Assembly: GCF_037969725.1 (NCBI RefSeq)
Contig: NZ_CP150203.1
Location: 5,806,001-5,870,000, forward strand
Source: Paenibacillus sp. FSL W8-0426
GTDB lineage: Bacteria; Bacillota; Bacilli; Paenibacillales; Paenibacillaceae
Direction: 5' to 3'
Length of the DNA: 64,000 bases
How positions within the stretch are numbered: position 1 is the first letter of the stretch; every line of letters starts with the position of its first letter. A program made the translations under genes and the position numbers. The notes beneath the pieces are model-generated. The model ran no database searches and had not been told where the DNA came from. It was given only the letters and a program-made list of their open reading frames with translations. This document shows positions 52,274 through 63,964 of the stretch, piece after piece.

Positions 52274-52987
52274 TTATTCTTTGGTTGTACCTGCATCATT
52301 TTTGGCGCCATTGCCCAATTTGTTTTTGAGCGCTTGCAGCTGCTGGTCGACTTTGAATTGTTTTTCAGCGTCCGCTGGGTTGGTGTACGTTGCGTTAGTC
52401 GCATGAGCATTGCGATACGGTGCACGCATTACGTCAGCCTCTGCTTCCATTTGCATGATTTTTTCTTCCATACGGTGGAACCCAAGCGATGCGCTTCCGC
52501 TCTCGATCGTATGCAGGCTGTTGATTTGCGACATTTGTTTTTTCGCTTTGGCCATTTGAGCACGGGATACAAGCTCATTGCGTTTGTTGCGCATTTTGTA
52601 AAACTCGTCTTTCATGTCATGCAGCTGTTGCAGCAGGTCTTTGGCTTGTGCTTCGGATTGTGCATGCAGCTCGCTGTACTCGGTGATCTTTTGATCGAAA
52701 TAGATTTTTTCTTCCAGCAGCTTGCGTGCTACCTCTTCCTGACCGTTTGCCAAAGCCGCTTCGGCTTGAGATTCGCGTTGTACGGAAGTACGCTCAGCTT
52801 CATCCAGACGCTGCTTCATGCGGCGCTCGTTGGCCATTTGTTTTGCTACCGTTACTTCAGCCTCATGAATTTCGGCCTCCATATCGCGCAAATATTGGTT
52901 GAGCATTACGATTGGGTCTTCTACTTTATCCAAAAGATCATTCACCGACGCCTTTGTCATATCCTTAATCCGTTTAAATACTCCCAT
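52274..52987 (-). CDS. pspA: PspA/IM30-family protein (copy 2, LiaH-like)
   Basis: 237 residues. N-terminal amphipathic helix [20 protein letters not shown], motif [20 protein letters not shown], then long coiled coil ([20 protein letters not shown]), as in ESCRT-III-like PspA/LiaH. These proteins bind stressed membranes and form rings or rods. The C-terminal 40 residues are Asn/Lys-rich and probably disordered. It follows two PspC genes in the operon and is paralogous to the gene at 53755. Confidence 0.92.
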   Translation of the reverse strand: MGVFKRIKDMTKASVNDLLDKVEDPIVMLNQYLRDMEAEIHEAEVTVAKQMANERRMKQRLDEAERTSVQRESQAEAALANGQEEVARKLLEEKIYFDQKITEYSELHAQSEAQAKDLLQQLHDMKDEFYKMRNKRNELVSRAQMAKAKKQMSQINSLHTIESGSASLGFHRMEEKIMQMEAEADVMRAPYRNAHATNATYTNPADAEKQFKVDQQLQALKNKLGNGAKNDAGTTKE

Positions 52988-52988
52988 G

Positions 52989-53492
52989 TTATTTTTCTCC
53001 TTTCTCGTAACGAGATAATTTTTGGCGAAGCTCTTCGACTTCTTTTTGCAATGCTTTTTTCTCGATATCCTTCATCATGGAATCCAGTTCGCTTTCCTGC
53101 TGGTTTCCTGCGTAATTGCCGTCATAACGCGTTCCCTGATTAGGTCTGTTGTTATACCCTGGACCCGGTCCGAAACCGCCGGAACCCTGGTTGAACGGGC
53201 CTTGGTTGAATGGACCTTGGTTGAACGGCCCTCTTGGCGGATGTTGATCGTGACCCTGGAAACCTCGGCCGGGACCTGGCCCGGGGCCATATGGATCATA
53301 TGGAGGGTAAGGTTCCTTCGGCACAACCAGTGCGGCGATGAAGTAGATCAGTAACGACGTGCCGCCCGTAACGAAGATGCTGATGACAAAGATGATACGC
53401 AGCAGCGTAGAATCCATGCCGATCGATTCGGAGATGCCGCCGATTAATCCGGTAAGCATCCGGTCACGCGTTGAGCGATATAGTTTGCTCAT
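52989..53492 (-). CDS. PspC-domain membrane protein with Gly/Pro/Asn-rich linker and coiled coil
   Basis: 167 residues. Residues 1-60 form a PspC domain ([20 protein letters not shown], then a membrane helix [20 protein letters not shown]). A long low-complexity linker (about 63-125) includes three tandem GPFNQ units. The C-terminal 35 residues are a coiled coil ([20 protein letters not shown]). PspC anchors PspA-type stress responses at the membrane. The stop is only one base before the next gene's start region, indicating coupled translation. Confidence 0.88.
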   Translation of the reverse strand: MSKLYRSTRDRMLTGLIGGISESIGMDSTLLRIIFVISIFVTGGTSLLIYFIAALVVPKEPYPPYDPYGPGPGPGRGFQGHDQHPPRGPFNQGPFNQGPFNQGSGGFGPGPGYNNRPNQGTRYDGNYAGNQQESELDSMMKDIEKKALQKEVEELRQKLSRYEKGEK

Positions 53493-53511
53493 GTCGTGTT
53501 ACTCCTTTCTG

Positions 53512-53748
53512 TCATTTGTATCCTCTTCCGAAATCAGGGCCGTATCCGTACGACTCACCGGGGTAAGTTTCCTTCGGTACCAACAGTGAAGCGATGAAAT
53601 AGATCAGCAGCGACGTGCCGCCCGTGGCAAAAATACTGATGAAAAAGATGATGCGCAGCAGCGCGGAACTCACGCCGAGGTTTTCGGAAATGCCGCCGAT
53701 TAGGCCTGTCAGCCTACGATTACGCGTCGACCGAAATAATCTGTTCAT
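53512..53748 (-). CDS. PspC-domain membrane protein (short copy)
   Basis: 78 residues. It has nearly the same PspC domain as the longer gene downstream ([40 protein letters not shown]) but stops after a short GYGPDFGRGY tail. It lacks the linker and coiled coil. Tandem duplication of PspC is apparent from residue identity and equal ribosome sites (AGAAAGGAGTAAC). Confidence 0.9.
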   Translation of the reverse strand: MNRLFRSTRNRRLTGLIGGISENLGVSSALLRIIFFISIFATGGTSLLIYFIASLLVPKETYPGESYGYGPDFGRGYK

Positions 53749-53754
53749 GCTTGG

Positions 53755-54420
53755 TTACTCCTTTCTGTCGGTATTCAGCTTCTGTCTCAGGCGCTCCAGC
53801 TCTTTATCGAGCTGGGAGGATGAGATTCCGCTTGAGGTGTCTCCCTGCCCCATTCTTCGCAAATCCCGAAGACTCTGGGTTTCATATTCAAGATCCGATA
53901 CTTGATCATCCAAACGATTGAACATGCGAGGAACATTTTGGCCGTTATACTGGCTGCGCTGATTCATCCGCTGCTGCAGTTGAATCGTCTGCATCCGGGC
54001 GTAATAATATTGGCGCTTGCTGTATACGGTTTGATATTCAACCTTCAGTTGGTTGATTTGCTCATCCAGTTCCTGCAAAGCGGAGTTGCTTTGTTGGTAC
54101 AGTTCGTTGTACTGCTCCATCTTTTCTTCGTAGATGATTTTTTCCTGCAAGGCTAGCTTGGCAAGGTGCTCTTCCCCGGCTTTCAAAGCCATCGAAGCTT
54201 GCTCCTCCCGTTTGTGTACCATGGCGGCGGCCTGATCGGCCTGTTGTTTCATTTGTCTTGTGTGTGAAGCATACTGGTGACGGAGCTTCTCGGCTTCGCC
54301 AATATCCTGGCGGGTCGAGACCAGAAACTGGTCGATCAATTTCACTGGATCCTGACTTTGCTCCAAATGCTCATTCAATGTTGCTACGGTAATGTCCCGC
54401 ATTCGACGAAATACACTCAT
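53755..54420 (-). CDS. pspA: PspA/IM30-family protein (copy 1)
   Basis: 221 residues. Same architecture as the gene at 52274: MSVFRRMRDITVATLNEHLE, SQDPVKLIDQFLVSTRQDIG and a long coiled coil (LALQEKIIYEEKMEQYNELY). Sequence identity between the two is modest, so the duplication is old or one copy was acquired separately. It lies directly after the LiaI-like gene and six bases before the short PspC gene. Confidence 0.92.
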   Translation of the reverse strand: MSVFRRMRDITVATLNEHLEQSQDPVKLIDQFLVSTRQDIGEAEKLRHQYASHTRQMKQQADQAAAMVHKREEQASMALKAGEEHLAKLALQEKIIYEEKMEQYNELYQQSNSALQELDEQINQLKVEYQTVYSKRQYYYARMQTIQLQQRMNQRSQYNGQNVPRMFNRLDDQVSDLEYETQSLRDLRRMGQGDTSSGISSSQLDKELERLRQKLNTDRKE

Positions 54421-54456
54421 TATGCTCTGGCCCTCCTTTTCATAATCGTTAATGGC

Positions 54457-54762
54457 TTAGTACCGACGATATCCGCGTTTGTTGTTCAGCATGGAGATTC
54501 CGAAGATGATTAATCCGATAGCGATGATCGGACCGATCAACCAGGACAGTTTGACCATCAGCGAAAGAATACCGATGAGGAGAACGATCCATCCCAGAGC
54601 CACATTGCCTCGCTTCACGCCGTAGTATCCAAGTGCAATCATCAGAATCGGAATCAGATAACCTGTCAGATGTCCCAACAATGGAGTCAATTTTCCGAAG
54701 AGAAGCAGTACGCCGAGTGCGATAAAGACGATCGCCCAGCCATTTCCTTTGTTCCATCTCAT
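54457..54762 (-). CDS. LiaI/LiaF-like transmembrane protein
   Basis: 101 residues from ATG 54762; GTG 54774 is possible but too close to the ribosome site. Four short hydrophobic segments joined by tight turns: GWAIVFIALGVLLLFGKLTP, GHLTGYLIPILMIALGYYGV, NVALGWIVLLIGILSLMVKL and LIGPIIAIGLIIFGISMLNN. This matches the LiaI/LiaF N-terminal domain family. First gene of the Lia/Psp operon; LiaI is the membrane anchor of LiaH in B. subtilis. Confidence 0.85.
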   Translation of the reverse strand: MRWNKGNGWAIVFIALGVLLLFGKLTPLLGHLTGYLIPILMIALGYYGVKRGNVALGWIVLLIGILSLMVKLSWLIGPIIAIGLIIFGISMLNNKRGYRRY

Positions 54763-55182
54763 GTTCTTGTTCACCGCCCTTTCAGTTCGTTTGTTTCTTG
54801 TTTAACCTTATGTCCTTATTCTAGGGGAATCCGACGTTTTTCAAAACAGACCGCGGACGGTTTTTCATCCTAGACTCTGGTCGGGGAAGGATTTGGACCT
54901 TCGGCTGTCCGTACGCTGGACCTCGATTCTCTGCATGGATCCCGGCCTGTTATGCTTCATAACCATGTCAAACGCGTCTTCATCCAAGATGAAATCAGTG
55001 CAACGAAGCACATGCAAGCACTGTGCACGTTTGCTGTCCCTCTTTTATGAGGTAATGAACGGCAATCCTTCTTTAACACATTACTTTTTTATCCAATTAA
55101 ACAAAATGTTGTTGTTCTTTATGTAAGCGTTTACTAAAATAGAGTTGAAACCAACTTCATTCCAGAACGTCAGGAGTTGACT
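54763..55182. other. Intergenic region between the Lia operon and the AraC regulator
   Basis: About 420 bases holding two divergent promoters, presumably, and the cre-like site at 55121. No reading frame with coding character. A LiaR box could not be assigned by eye. Confidence 0.45.
55121..55135 (+). promoter_or_regulatory. cre-like site (CcpA)
   Basis: ATGTAAGCGTTTACT matches the catabolite-responsive element consensus WTGNAARCGNWWWCA at 14 of 15 positions. It lies about 48 bases upstream of the AraC-type regulator start, so carbon catabolite control of that gene is likely. Confidence 0.6.
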
Positions 55183-57564
55183 ATGGGAGCACACAGTTAT
55201 CTTCATCGGATGATCATTTTTGGCATGCTGTTAAGCACTCTCCCCATGCTGTTAACCGGAATTGCCGCTTTTTTCTATACAACGAACCAGAGCGAGCTGC
55301 ATCAGCTTCAGACGAACAAACAGCTGCTGAATCAGATGCAGTCCAACGTAGAACATAAACTCGGTACTATAAGCTACATGCTGGATCAAGCAACACGTTG
55401 GCCAGCCACGCTGGAGCAGCTGTCAGCCCCACGCCTCGACGCGAAGACACCCAGCGCCGACCGGCTGCAGACCGAATTTCAAAATATGCGTTCCTGGGAG
55501 CCTTCCATGGATATCGCGCTCATTAACCAAACGCAGGACTGGCTGATCGATCATGCCGGAATGTATTTAAGCACAGAATTTCCGCTGGCTCTTCCCATGA
55601 AAGAAATGCTCTCGAAAACGTTAACGTCCGGTTGGCAGCTCATACCCTCGAGCGTGTTCAACAACCCGGAACACATCTCGGATAACGGTTGCATCTATCA
55701 TATTGCCCTTGCCAGGCCAGTTCCGCACCTGAGTGCGCCGACCCATTCCGCTGTCATTGCAGGAATTCCTGCCTGCTCGTTGCAAAGCCCGGCCGATATG
55801 GAGCAAACCTCGGCTGCAGGCTTAATTATCGTCAACCGGGAACAACGCATTTTGGCCCATCCCAACCCCGCTTATATCGGCAAGCCGCTTGCGGGAATGG
55901 ATATGCGGGAAGAAGAGTCTGGAAGCAACATGTCTGAACGGCTGCCTTCGGCATCATCCCATGCAGCGGGAGAAGCCAAAGTACGTCTGGGCGACTCGCG
56001 GTACTCTTTGTCCTACACCCAATCCTCATTAAGAGGCTGGACCTACATGCTTTTGACGCCAATGAACGTGCTGACCCAGGAATACACGCGCATCGCCGAG
56101 CATACCCTGCATGTCAGCCTGATCATGTTGTTGGTCTCTTTAGGGTTAACCTGGCTAGGCTCCAAACGAATGCATGTCCCGATTCGCAAACTGTTGGCCC
56201 ATGTCGGCCTTCATTACCATCCATCCGTGCGTCAAGCGATGGCTAAGAAGCGTGCAAATGCTTTCCCCACTGAGTTCGAACAGATTCAGGCACGCTTTAC
56301 GCAGATGGTGGATTCCAGCTCACGGCTTGAAAACCGCCTGAATCAGTACGTGCTTCAAACGCGTGTTTTTTTTGTCATGGACATGCTTCTTGGCAAATGC
56401 TCCCCTTCGGCTCTTCAAAGCGGCTTGATTGAGCATGGGTACGGTCACTATCTGGACCAGTGGCAACATGTTGCCGTTATTGTCATTCAGGCAGATCTTG
56501 TGCATCAATCCAAGTATACGGTGAGCGATCTCGATTTATTGTTGTTCGCCGTGCAAAATATGATGGAGGAAACGTTAGACGAACATCACCAGCTATACCC
56601 TGTAGTATTGGAACAAACTGTAGTCACCATATTGGGGGACGCTGAATCGGATCCGGTGAAATTTGCCGCACATCTGCATGCCATTACAGGACAATTGCAG
56701 CAGCAGGTCGAACAAGTGCTTCAACTCACAGTGAGCATCGGGTTCAGCCAACCTTGGACATCTCTCCTGCAAATACATCGTGCCTATTCCGAGGCCTTAA
56801 AAGCACTGCACCAGCGTTTGCGGCTGGGCACAGGCATTATCATTCAATATGAGCAGCCGATTCATAGCAGCAGCCCCGCATCTATCAGTTATCCTTCATC
56901 CTTGGAGTACGCTCTCGTTCAAGCGATTCAGGCCGGCGACGAAGGTGAAGCGGAAGTGCTGCTGTCCCAGATGCTCGAGCATGTTTTGGATCCGGAATGC
57001 CATTCTGAAGATTATCATCTTGCTCTGGCCCGACTGCTCACCCGTATTCTGCAGATGCTGCATGAGAGCGGGATTCGGCTTGATCCGACAACTTCCGGCT
57101 ATGATTCATTGTACAAGGAACTATTTAACCTTCGATACGCCTCAGAAGTGGAGCATTGGTTCAGTCAGCGGATGATCAAACCCATCATTTTGCTTTTCAA
57201 GGAGAGACAAGTTACACAGTACCGTCATATTTCGGACAAAATGATTGCGATCATCCATCAGGAATATGATAGAGATCTCACGCTAGAGGAGTGTGCTGCC
57301 AGGCTTCACTATAATGCCAACTACTTAAGCAGTGTGTTCCGCAAGGAAACGGGATCGTCATTCAGCGAATATTTGGCCAAACATCGGTTCACCATCGCCA
57401 AAAGATGGTTGGAAGAAACGGATCTGACCGTAAAGGACATCTCTAACCGGCTTCAGTATAACAATCCGCAAAACTTCATCCGTTCCTTCCGCAAATGGGA
57501 GGGAATAACCCCGGGCCAATACCGGCTTCGGCAGCAGAACCTGCATGCCGAAAGACAGGTTTAA
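55183..57564 (+). CDS. AraC-family regulator with extracytoplasmic sensor domain (YesS-like)
   Basis: 793 residues from ATG 55183, 6 bases after AGGAG. One N-terminal membrane helix (MIIFGMLLSTLPMLLTGIAA), an outside sensor domain to about residue 300, a second helix (VSLIMLLVSLGLTWLG), a cytoplasmic middle domain, and a C-terminal AraC HTH pair: LTLEECAARLHYNANYLSSV then TVKDISNRLQYNNPQNFIRS. Paenibacillus genomes carry many such regulators next to carbohydrate uptake or glycosidase genes, but none is adjacent here. A cre-like site precedes it. Confidence 0.9.
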   Translation: MGAHSYLHRMIIFGMLLSTLPMLLTGIAAFFYTTNQSELHQLQTNKQLLNQMQSNVEHKLGTISYMLDQATRWPATLEQLSAPRLDAKTPSADRLQTEFQNMRSWEPSMDIALINQTQDWLIDHAGMYLSTEFPLALPMKEMLSKTLTSGWQLIPSSVFNNPEHISDNGCIYHIALARPVPHLSAPTHSAVIAGIPACSLQSPADMEQTSAAGLIIVNREQRILAHPNPAYIGKPLAGMDMREEESGSNMSERLPSASSHAAGEAKVRLGDSRYSLSYTQSSLRGWTYMLLTPMNVLTQEYTRIAEHTLHVSLIMLLVSLGLTWLGSKRMHVPIRKLLAHVGLHYHPSVRQAMAKKRANAFPTEFEQIQARFTQMVDSSSRLENRLNQYVLQTRVFFVMDMLLGKCSPSALQSGLIEHGYGHYLDQWQHVAVIVIQADLVHQSKYTVSDLDLLLFAVQNMMEETLDEHHQLYPVVLEQTVVTILGDAESDPVKFAAHLHAITGQLQQQVEQVLQLTVSIGFSQPWTSLLQIHRAYSEALKALHQRLRLGTGIIIQYEQPIHSSSPASISYPSSLEYALVQAIQAGDEGEAEVLLSQMLEHVLDPECHSEDYHLALARLLTRILQMLHESGIRLDPTTSGYDSLYKELFNLRYASEVEHWFSQRMIKPIILLFKERQVTQYRHISDKMIAIIHQEYDRDLTLEECAARLHYNANYLSSVFRKETGSSFSEYLAKHRFTIAKRWLEETDLTVKDISNRLQYNNPQNFIRSFRKWEGITPGQYRLRQQNLHAERQV

Positions 57565-57866
57565 TTTCTAATGAGCTGCCCAGGCCATGAAATACATTCG
57601 CTGTTCTATAGCTGCAATCCAGTTTTCTGAAGGATAATTTTTGAAAATTTTCGGGTTTCCTCTATCATATGAGCTTCAGCCCGTTCTAAAGACCTGTTTG
57701 AAGGCGCACTACAAGGGGGGTGGTCTGTTATTTATGGGGAGAATCCATTTCGTGAAAGGGTACAAGGTATACCTCGGAACCATGCATGCAAAAGGGGCAG
57801 CTTCCACTGCCCCTCTTGGTTTTTCTGATCATACTATTATATGAACAACCGCTCGTAACTTCATGC
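57565..57866. other. Intergenic region with a terminator
   Basis: AT-rich gap between the convergent AraC regulator and methyltransferase genes; holds the hairpin at 57791 and no gene. Confidence 0.5.
57791..57827 (+). terminator. Terminator hairpin
   Basis: AGGGGCAG and CTGCCCCT with loop CTTCCA, followed rightward by CTTGGTTTTT; leftward it is followed by TTTTGC. Confidence 0.65.
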
Positions 57867-58784
57867 TTATTTCCGTACAGTTTTCATCTGAGGTTGATCG
57901 AGTTGAATCAATATTTTTCCGAATCGTCCTCCCCGCGTAAACGTGACGACGCCATCCGGAAATGTCTTTCTAATGTGCTCTTCAGCAAGTCGCAGAGTCT
58001 GTTCATCCGTTGGCAGCTTGTACGTTTTGAGCCATTCCGGCAGCTTATGCACGACATCCTCCAACGGCATCTCCAACGTAGTCGTTTCTTTGGTGATAAT
58101 GCTCGTATAAGAATATCCCTTCAAATATAGAAGCTGTTGGATGTATGCCATATCTCCTGCTCTGAATGTCGATTTTACCCCCAACACCTCTTTCAACTCA
58201 TCCATTAGGGTGTGCTCGCGTGGAGCCGCCATCGTGCTGATATACACATATTGCCTGGCGCAGAGGATGGCTTGTTCCACCGTCTCCCAGTCGGACATGG
58301 CTGGACACATGGAGGCAAACACCAAATCGAACTTCTTTTCCCAGCCTTTGTCCTGAATGGACAATTCCTCAAAACGTTCCGACACAATGTCGATCCTGGA
58401 TCTTAATTCGGCAGGAATGGTTTCTTTCATCAAAGCGGTCAGAAAATGCGAAGGTTCAACAGCAGTAACCGTTGCTCCTTTTTCCGCGAATGGTATGCTG
58501 AACGCACCTGAGGCGGCGCCGACATCCAGTATCGTTAACCCCTTATATTCGACGCCCTGATTCTCAATCCAGCCCATAATGCGACCAGAACGTTGTTTGC
58601 CTTCTTCCGTGAACGACTGATGGTGGTATTCTCTGGCCCACCGTTCAAAGGCTTCCTCCGTATCGAACGGATAGCTCCCTTTCCTGGGAGGCATGGACGC
58701 CTTTCTCTTTCTCCAGGCTTCTTCCCAAAGAGATAGGTCAAATAATAATTGTGAATAATCGTGTTCTGTATGCAAATCCGGCAC
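57867..58784 (-). CDS. Class I SAM-dependent methyltransferase
   Basis: 305 residues from GTG 58784 after GGTGGGAG. SAM motif I is LTILDVGAASGAFSIPFAEK, followed by the acidic residue in VTAVEPSHFLTALM; motif II/III lies around KFDLVFASMCPAMSDWETVE. The N-terminal 75 residues and the C-terminal region (DGVVTFTRGGRFGKILIQL) are outside the core fold. The substrate is unknown; the SMCPAMSDW segment is found in methyltransferases acting on small molecules. Single gene between the regulator and the tRNA cluster. Confidence 0.85.
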   Translation of the reverse strand: MPDLHTEHDYSQLLFDLSLWEEAWRKRKASMPPRKGSYPFDTEEAFERWAREYHHQSFTEEGKQRSGRIMGWIENQGVEYKGLTILDVGAASGAFSIPFAEKGATVTAVEPSHFLTALMKETIPAELRSRIDIVSERFEELSIQDKGWEKKFDLVFASMCPAMSDWETVEQAILCARQYVYISTMAAPREHTLMDELKEVLGVKSTFRAGDMAYIQQLLYLKGYSYTSIITKETTTLEMPLEDVVHKLPEWLKTYKLPTDEQTLRLAEEHIRKTFPDGVVTFTRGGRFGKILIQLDQPQMKTVRK

Positions 58785-58829
58785 TGTACTCCCACCTAAT
58801 CATTTCATTTTGTAAGCATATAGATAAAC

Positions 58830-58872
58830 AAAAAAACAGCCCATTAGATGTAATCTCTACTGGACTGTTTTC
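58830..58872 (-). terminator. Terminator of the rRNA/tRNA operon
   Basis: Read leftward: AACAGTCCAGTAGA, loop, TCTAATGGGCTGTT, then TTTTTTTG; it follows the last tRNA gene. Confidence 0.8.
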
Positions 58873-58883
58873 TTAATACTGAA

Positions 58884-58962
58884 TACCGGCGAGAGGACTC
58901 GAACCTCCACGGTTTCCCACTCGATTTTGAGTCGAGCGCGTCTGCCATTCCGCCACGCCGGC
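58884..58962 (-). tRNA. tRNA-Leu(CAA)
   Basis: Acceptor GCCGGCG pairs with CGCCGGT; the anticodon loop CTCAAAA gives CAA; a class II variable arm (short) is present. CCA not encoded. Last tRNA of the block. Confidence 0.93.
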
Positions 58963-58970
58963 ATATTTAC

Positions 58971-59044
58971 TGGAGGCGCCACCCAGATTCGAACTGGGGA
59001 TAAAGCTTTTGCAGAGCTGTGCCTTACCACTTGGCTATGGCGCC
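58971..59044 (-). tRNA. tRNA-Cys(GCA)
   Basis: Acceptor GGCGCCA/TGGCGCC, anticodon loop CTGCAAA, encoded CCA. Confidence 0.95.
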
Positions 59045-59053
59045 ATATTCTAT

Positions 59054-59128
59054 TGGAGCGGACGACGGGAATCGAACCCGCGACCCTCGCCTTGGCAAGG
59101 CGATGCTCTACCGCTGAGCCACGTCCGC
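59054..59128 (-). tRNA. tRNA-Gly(GCC)
   Basis: Acceptor GCGGACG, anticodon loop TTGCCAA, T-loop GGTTCGATTCC, encoded CCA. Confidence 0.95.
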
Positions 59129-59134
59129 AAATAA

Positions 59135-59209
59135 TGGCTGGGGATATAGGATTTGAACCTATGCATGACGGAGTCAAAGTCCGTTGCCTTACCGCTTGGC
59201 TAATCCCCA
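59135..59209 (-). tRNA. tRNA-Gln(TTG)
   Basis: Acceptor TGGGGAT, anticodon loop CTTTGAC, T-loop GGTTCAAATCC, encoded CCA. Confidence 0.95.
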
Positions 59210-59215
59210 CTAGAG

Positions 59216-59289
59216 GGCGATCGAGGGGAATTGAACCCCCGAATGCCGGATCCACAAACCGGTGCGTTAACCACTTCGCCACGATCGCC
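59216..59289 (-). tRNA. tRNA-His(GTG)
   Basis: Encoded extra 5' G (G-1) opposite a C discriminator, as required for histidine; anticodon loop TTGTGGA. Confidence 0.95.
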
Positions 59290-59312
59290 ATAATACATAA
59301 TTAATAAAGAAT

Positions 59313-59386
59313 TGGCAGGGGCAGCAGGAATTGAACCCACACTAACGGTTTTGGAGACCGCTGTTCTACCTTTAAACTATGCCCCT
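59313..59386 (-). tRNA. tRNA-Trp(CCA)
   Basis: Acceptor AGGGGCA, anticodon loop CTCCAAA, encoded CCA end. Confidence 0.95.
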
Positions 59387-59394
59387 AAAAGCAA

Positions 59395-59480
59395 TGGTGG
59401 AGGCTGATGGATTCGAACCACCGAACCCGTACGGGAGCAGATTTACAGTCTGATGCGTTTGGCCACTTCGCTAAGCCTCC
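59395..59480 (-). tRNA. tRNA-Tyr(GTA)
   Basis: Class II tRNA with a long variable arm (CTCCCGTACGG), anticodon loop CTGTAAA, encoded CCA. Confidence 0.95.
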
Positions 59481-59484
59481 ACAA

Positions 59485-59560
<76 letters not shown>

Positions 59561-59581
59561 ATATTCGATTATTAGATTCAA

Positions 59582-59657
<76 letters not shown>

Positions 59658-59751
59658 ATAATAAAGTTAATCTTGAAACGTTGCACTTTATCCAGGCGTC
59701 AGTGCCTTACAGCAGATTTAGTGAACAGCTTCCTCAATGTTTGAAAGAAAA

Positions 59752-59829
59752 TGGCGGAACCGACGGGATTCGAACCCGCGATCTCCTGCGTGACAGGCAG
59801 GCATGTTAGGCCAACTACACCACGGTTCC
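59752..59829 (-). tRNA. tRNA-Asp(GTC)
   Basis: Acceptor GGAACCG, anticodon loop CTGTCAC, encoded CCA. A 94-base spacer, the longest of the tRNA block, separates it from tRNA-Phe downstream. Confidence 0.95.
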
Positions 59830-59856
59830 AAGATCCCTTATTTAAAATAAGTTCAA

Positions 59857-59930
<74 letters not shown>

Positions 59931-59946
59931 TCGTTAAAAAAGTATA

Positions 59947-60022
59947 TGGTGGAGGCTGAGGGGTTCGAACCCCCGACCCTCTGCTTGTAAGGCAGATGCT
60001 CTCCCAGCTGAGCTAAGCCTCC
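59947..60022 (-). tRNA. tRNA-Val(TAC)
   Basis: Acceptor GGAGGCT, anticodon loop CTTACAA, encoded CCA. Confidence 0.95.
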
Positions 60023-60084
60023 GAACAAGACATTTATGATCATATCATATAATCAATGATAAAATCAAGTCTTTTGGATAAACA

Positions 60085-60156
60085 TGACCCGTAGGGGATT
60101 CGAACCCCTGTTACCTCCGTGAAAGGGAGGTGTCTTAACCCCTTGACCAACGGGCC
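60085..60156 (-). tRNA. tRNA-Glu(TTC)
   Basis: Acceptor GGCCCGT/ACGGGTC, anticodon loop CTTTCAC; CCA not encoded. Confidence 0.95.
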
Positions 60157-60175
60157 TTGCATTTAAAAATCAGAA

Positions 60176-60264
60176 CGGAGAGAGAGGGATTCGAACCCTC
60201 GAGACGCTTTTGGCGCCTACACGATTTCCAATCGTGCTCCTTCGGCCAACTCGGACACCTCTCC
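60176..60264 (-). tRNA. tRNA-Ser(GGA)
   Basis: Class II with a long variable arm (GGCGCCAAAAGCGTC region), anticodon loop TTGGAAA, acceptor GGAGAGG, discriminator G. Confidence 0.95.
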
Positions 60265-60267
60265 ATA

Positions 60268-60343
60268 TGGCTCCCCGAACAGGACTCGAACCTGTGACAA
60301 CTCGATTAACAGTCGAGTGCTCTACCAACTGAGCTATCAGGGA
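60268..60343 (-). tRNA. tRNA-Asn(GTT)
   Basis: Acceptor TCCCTGA, anticodon loop CTGTTAA, encoded CCA. First tRNA after 23S; the order Asn-Ser-Glu-Val-fMet-Asp-Phe-Thr-Tyr-Trp-His-Gln-Gly-Cys-Leu follows the Bacillus trnD block. Confidence 0.95.
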
Positions 60344-60465
60344 ATATTGTTTTGTATTGAAAAACGATCCGCACATCAACTGATGTACCCGTTTTTCACT
60401 CAGAGATTGCTCTCTGAAAACTGGATTCGAAACGAAATCTGCGACTTAGAACCTGCATTTTTTGG

Positions 60466-63392
<2,927 letters not shown>

Positions 63393-63569
63393 CTCAGATG
63401 AGCAATGCAGTTTTCACTAATATATAAACTTGTTTGACACAAGTTCAGCTAGGATGATTGTTCATCGGTTGCTTGAACCGAATGAGCATTCATCCGAAAA
63501 GGAATGTTCTAATTCGCATTTTTCGTTTCGATATCCAGTTTTCAAAGAACAAGCTTAGAAAATCATTGT

Positions 63570-63645
63570 TGGTGGAGCCAAGCGGGATCGAACCGCTGAC
63601 CTCCTGCTTGCAAGGCAGGCGCTCTCCCAGCTGAGCTATGGCCCC
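63570..63645 (-). tRNA. tRNA-Ala(TGC)
   Basis: Acceptor GGGGCCA, anticodon loop CTTGCAA, encoded CCA. Lies in the spacer upstream of 23S. Confidence 0.95.
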
Positions 63646-63736
63646 AAACCTTACTCCAAAGAGTGAAGTTTGCCTACGAGATTGATTCCAATTACTTTTC
63701 AGCTACCCCGCATACAAAAACCTTATGAAGTTTAAA

Positions 63737-63813
63737 TGGTGGGCCCTGGTGGACTCGAACCACCGACCTCACCCTTATCAGAGGTGCGCTCTAACCAACT
63801 GAGCTAAGGGCCC
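63737..63813 (-). tRNA. tRNA-Ile(GAT)
   Basis: Acceptor GGGCCCT, anticodon loop CTGATAA, encoded CCA. Between the 5S gene and tRNA-Ala in the spacer. Confidence 0.95.
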
Positions 63814-63847
63814 ACAATAATATTGAATTGTCACCCGAAACGGGTTA

Positions 63848-63964
63848 CGCTTGGCGGCTTTCTACTCTCCCAGGACCCTGCGGTCCAAGTACCATCGACG
63901 ATGAAGGGCTTAACGGTCGTGTTCGGGATGGGAACGTGTGGAACCCCTTCGCTATCGCCACCAA
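63848..63964 (-). rRNA. rrf: 5S ribosomal RNA
   Basis: Read leftward: TTTGGTGGCGATAGCGAAGG, then the conserved CCATCCCGAACACGACCGTT and GTCCTGGGAGAGTAGAAAGC, about 117 bases. It lies upstream of tRNA-Ile and 23S instead of downstream of 23S. Confidence 0.95.

Noticed and set aside
52022..53143. 373-codon plus-strand frame opposite pspA and pspC
   Set aside because: Shadow of coiled-coil coding sequence; composition is artefactual and it crosses gene boundaries of the opposite strand.
57641..57844. 67-codon plus-strand frame downstream of the AraC regulator
   Set aside because: It reads through the terminator hairpin at 57791 and has no coding character.
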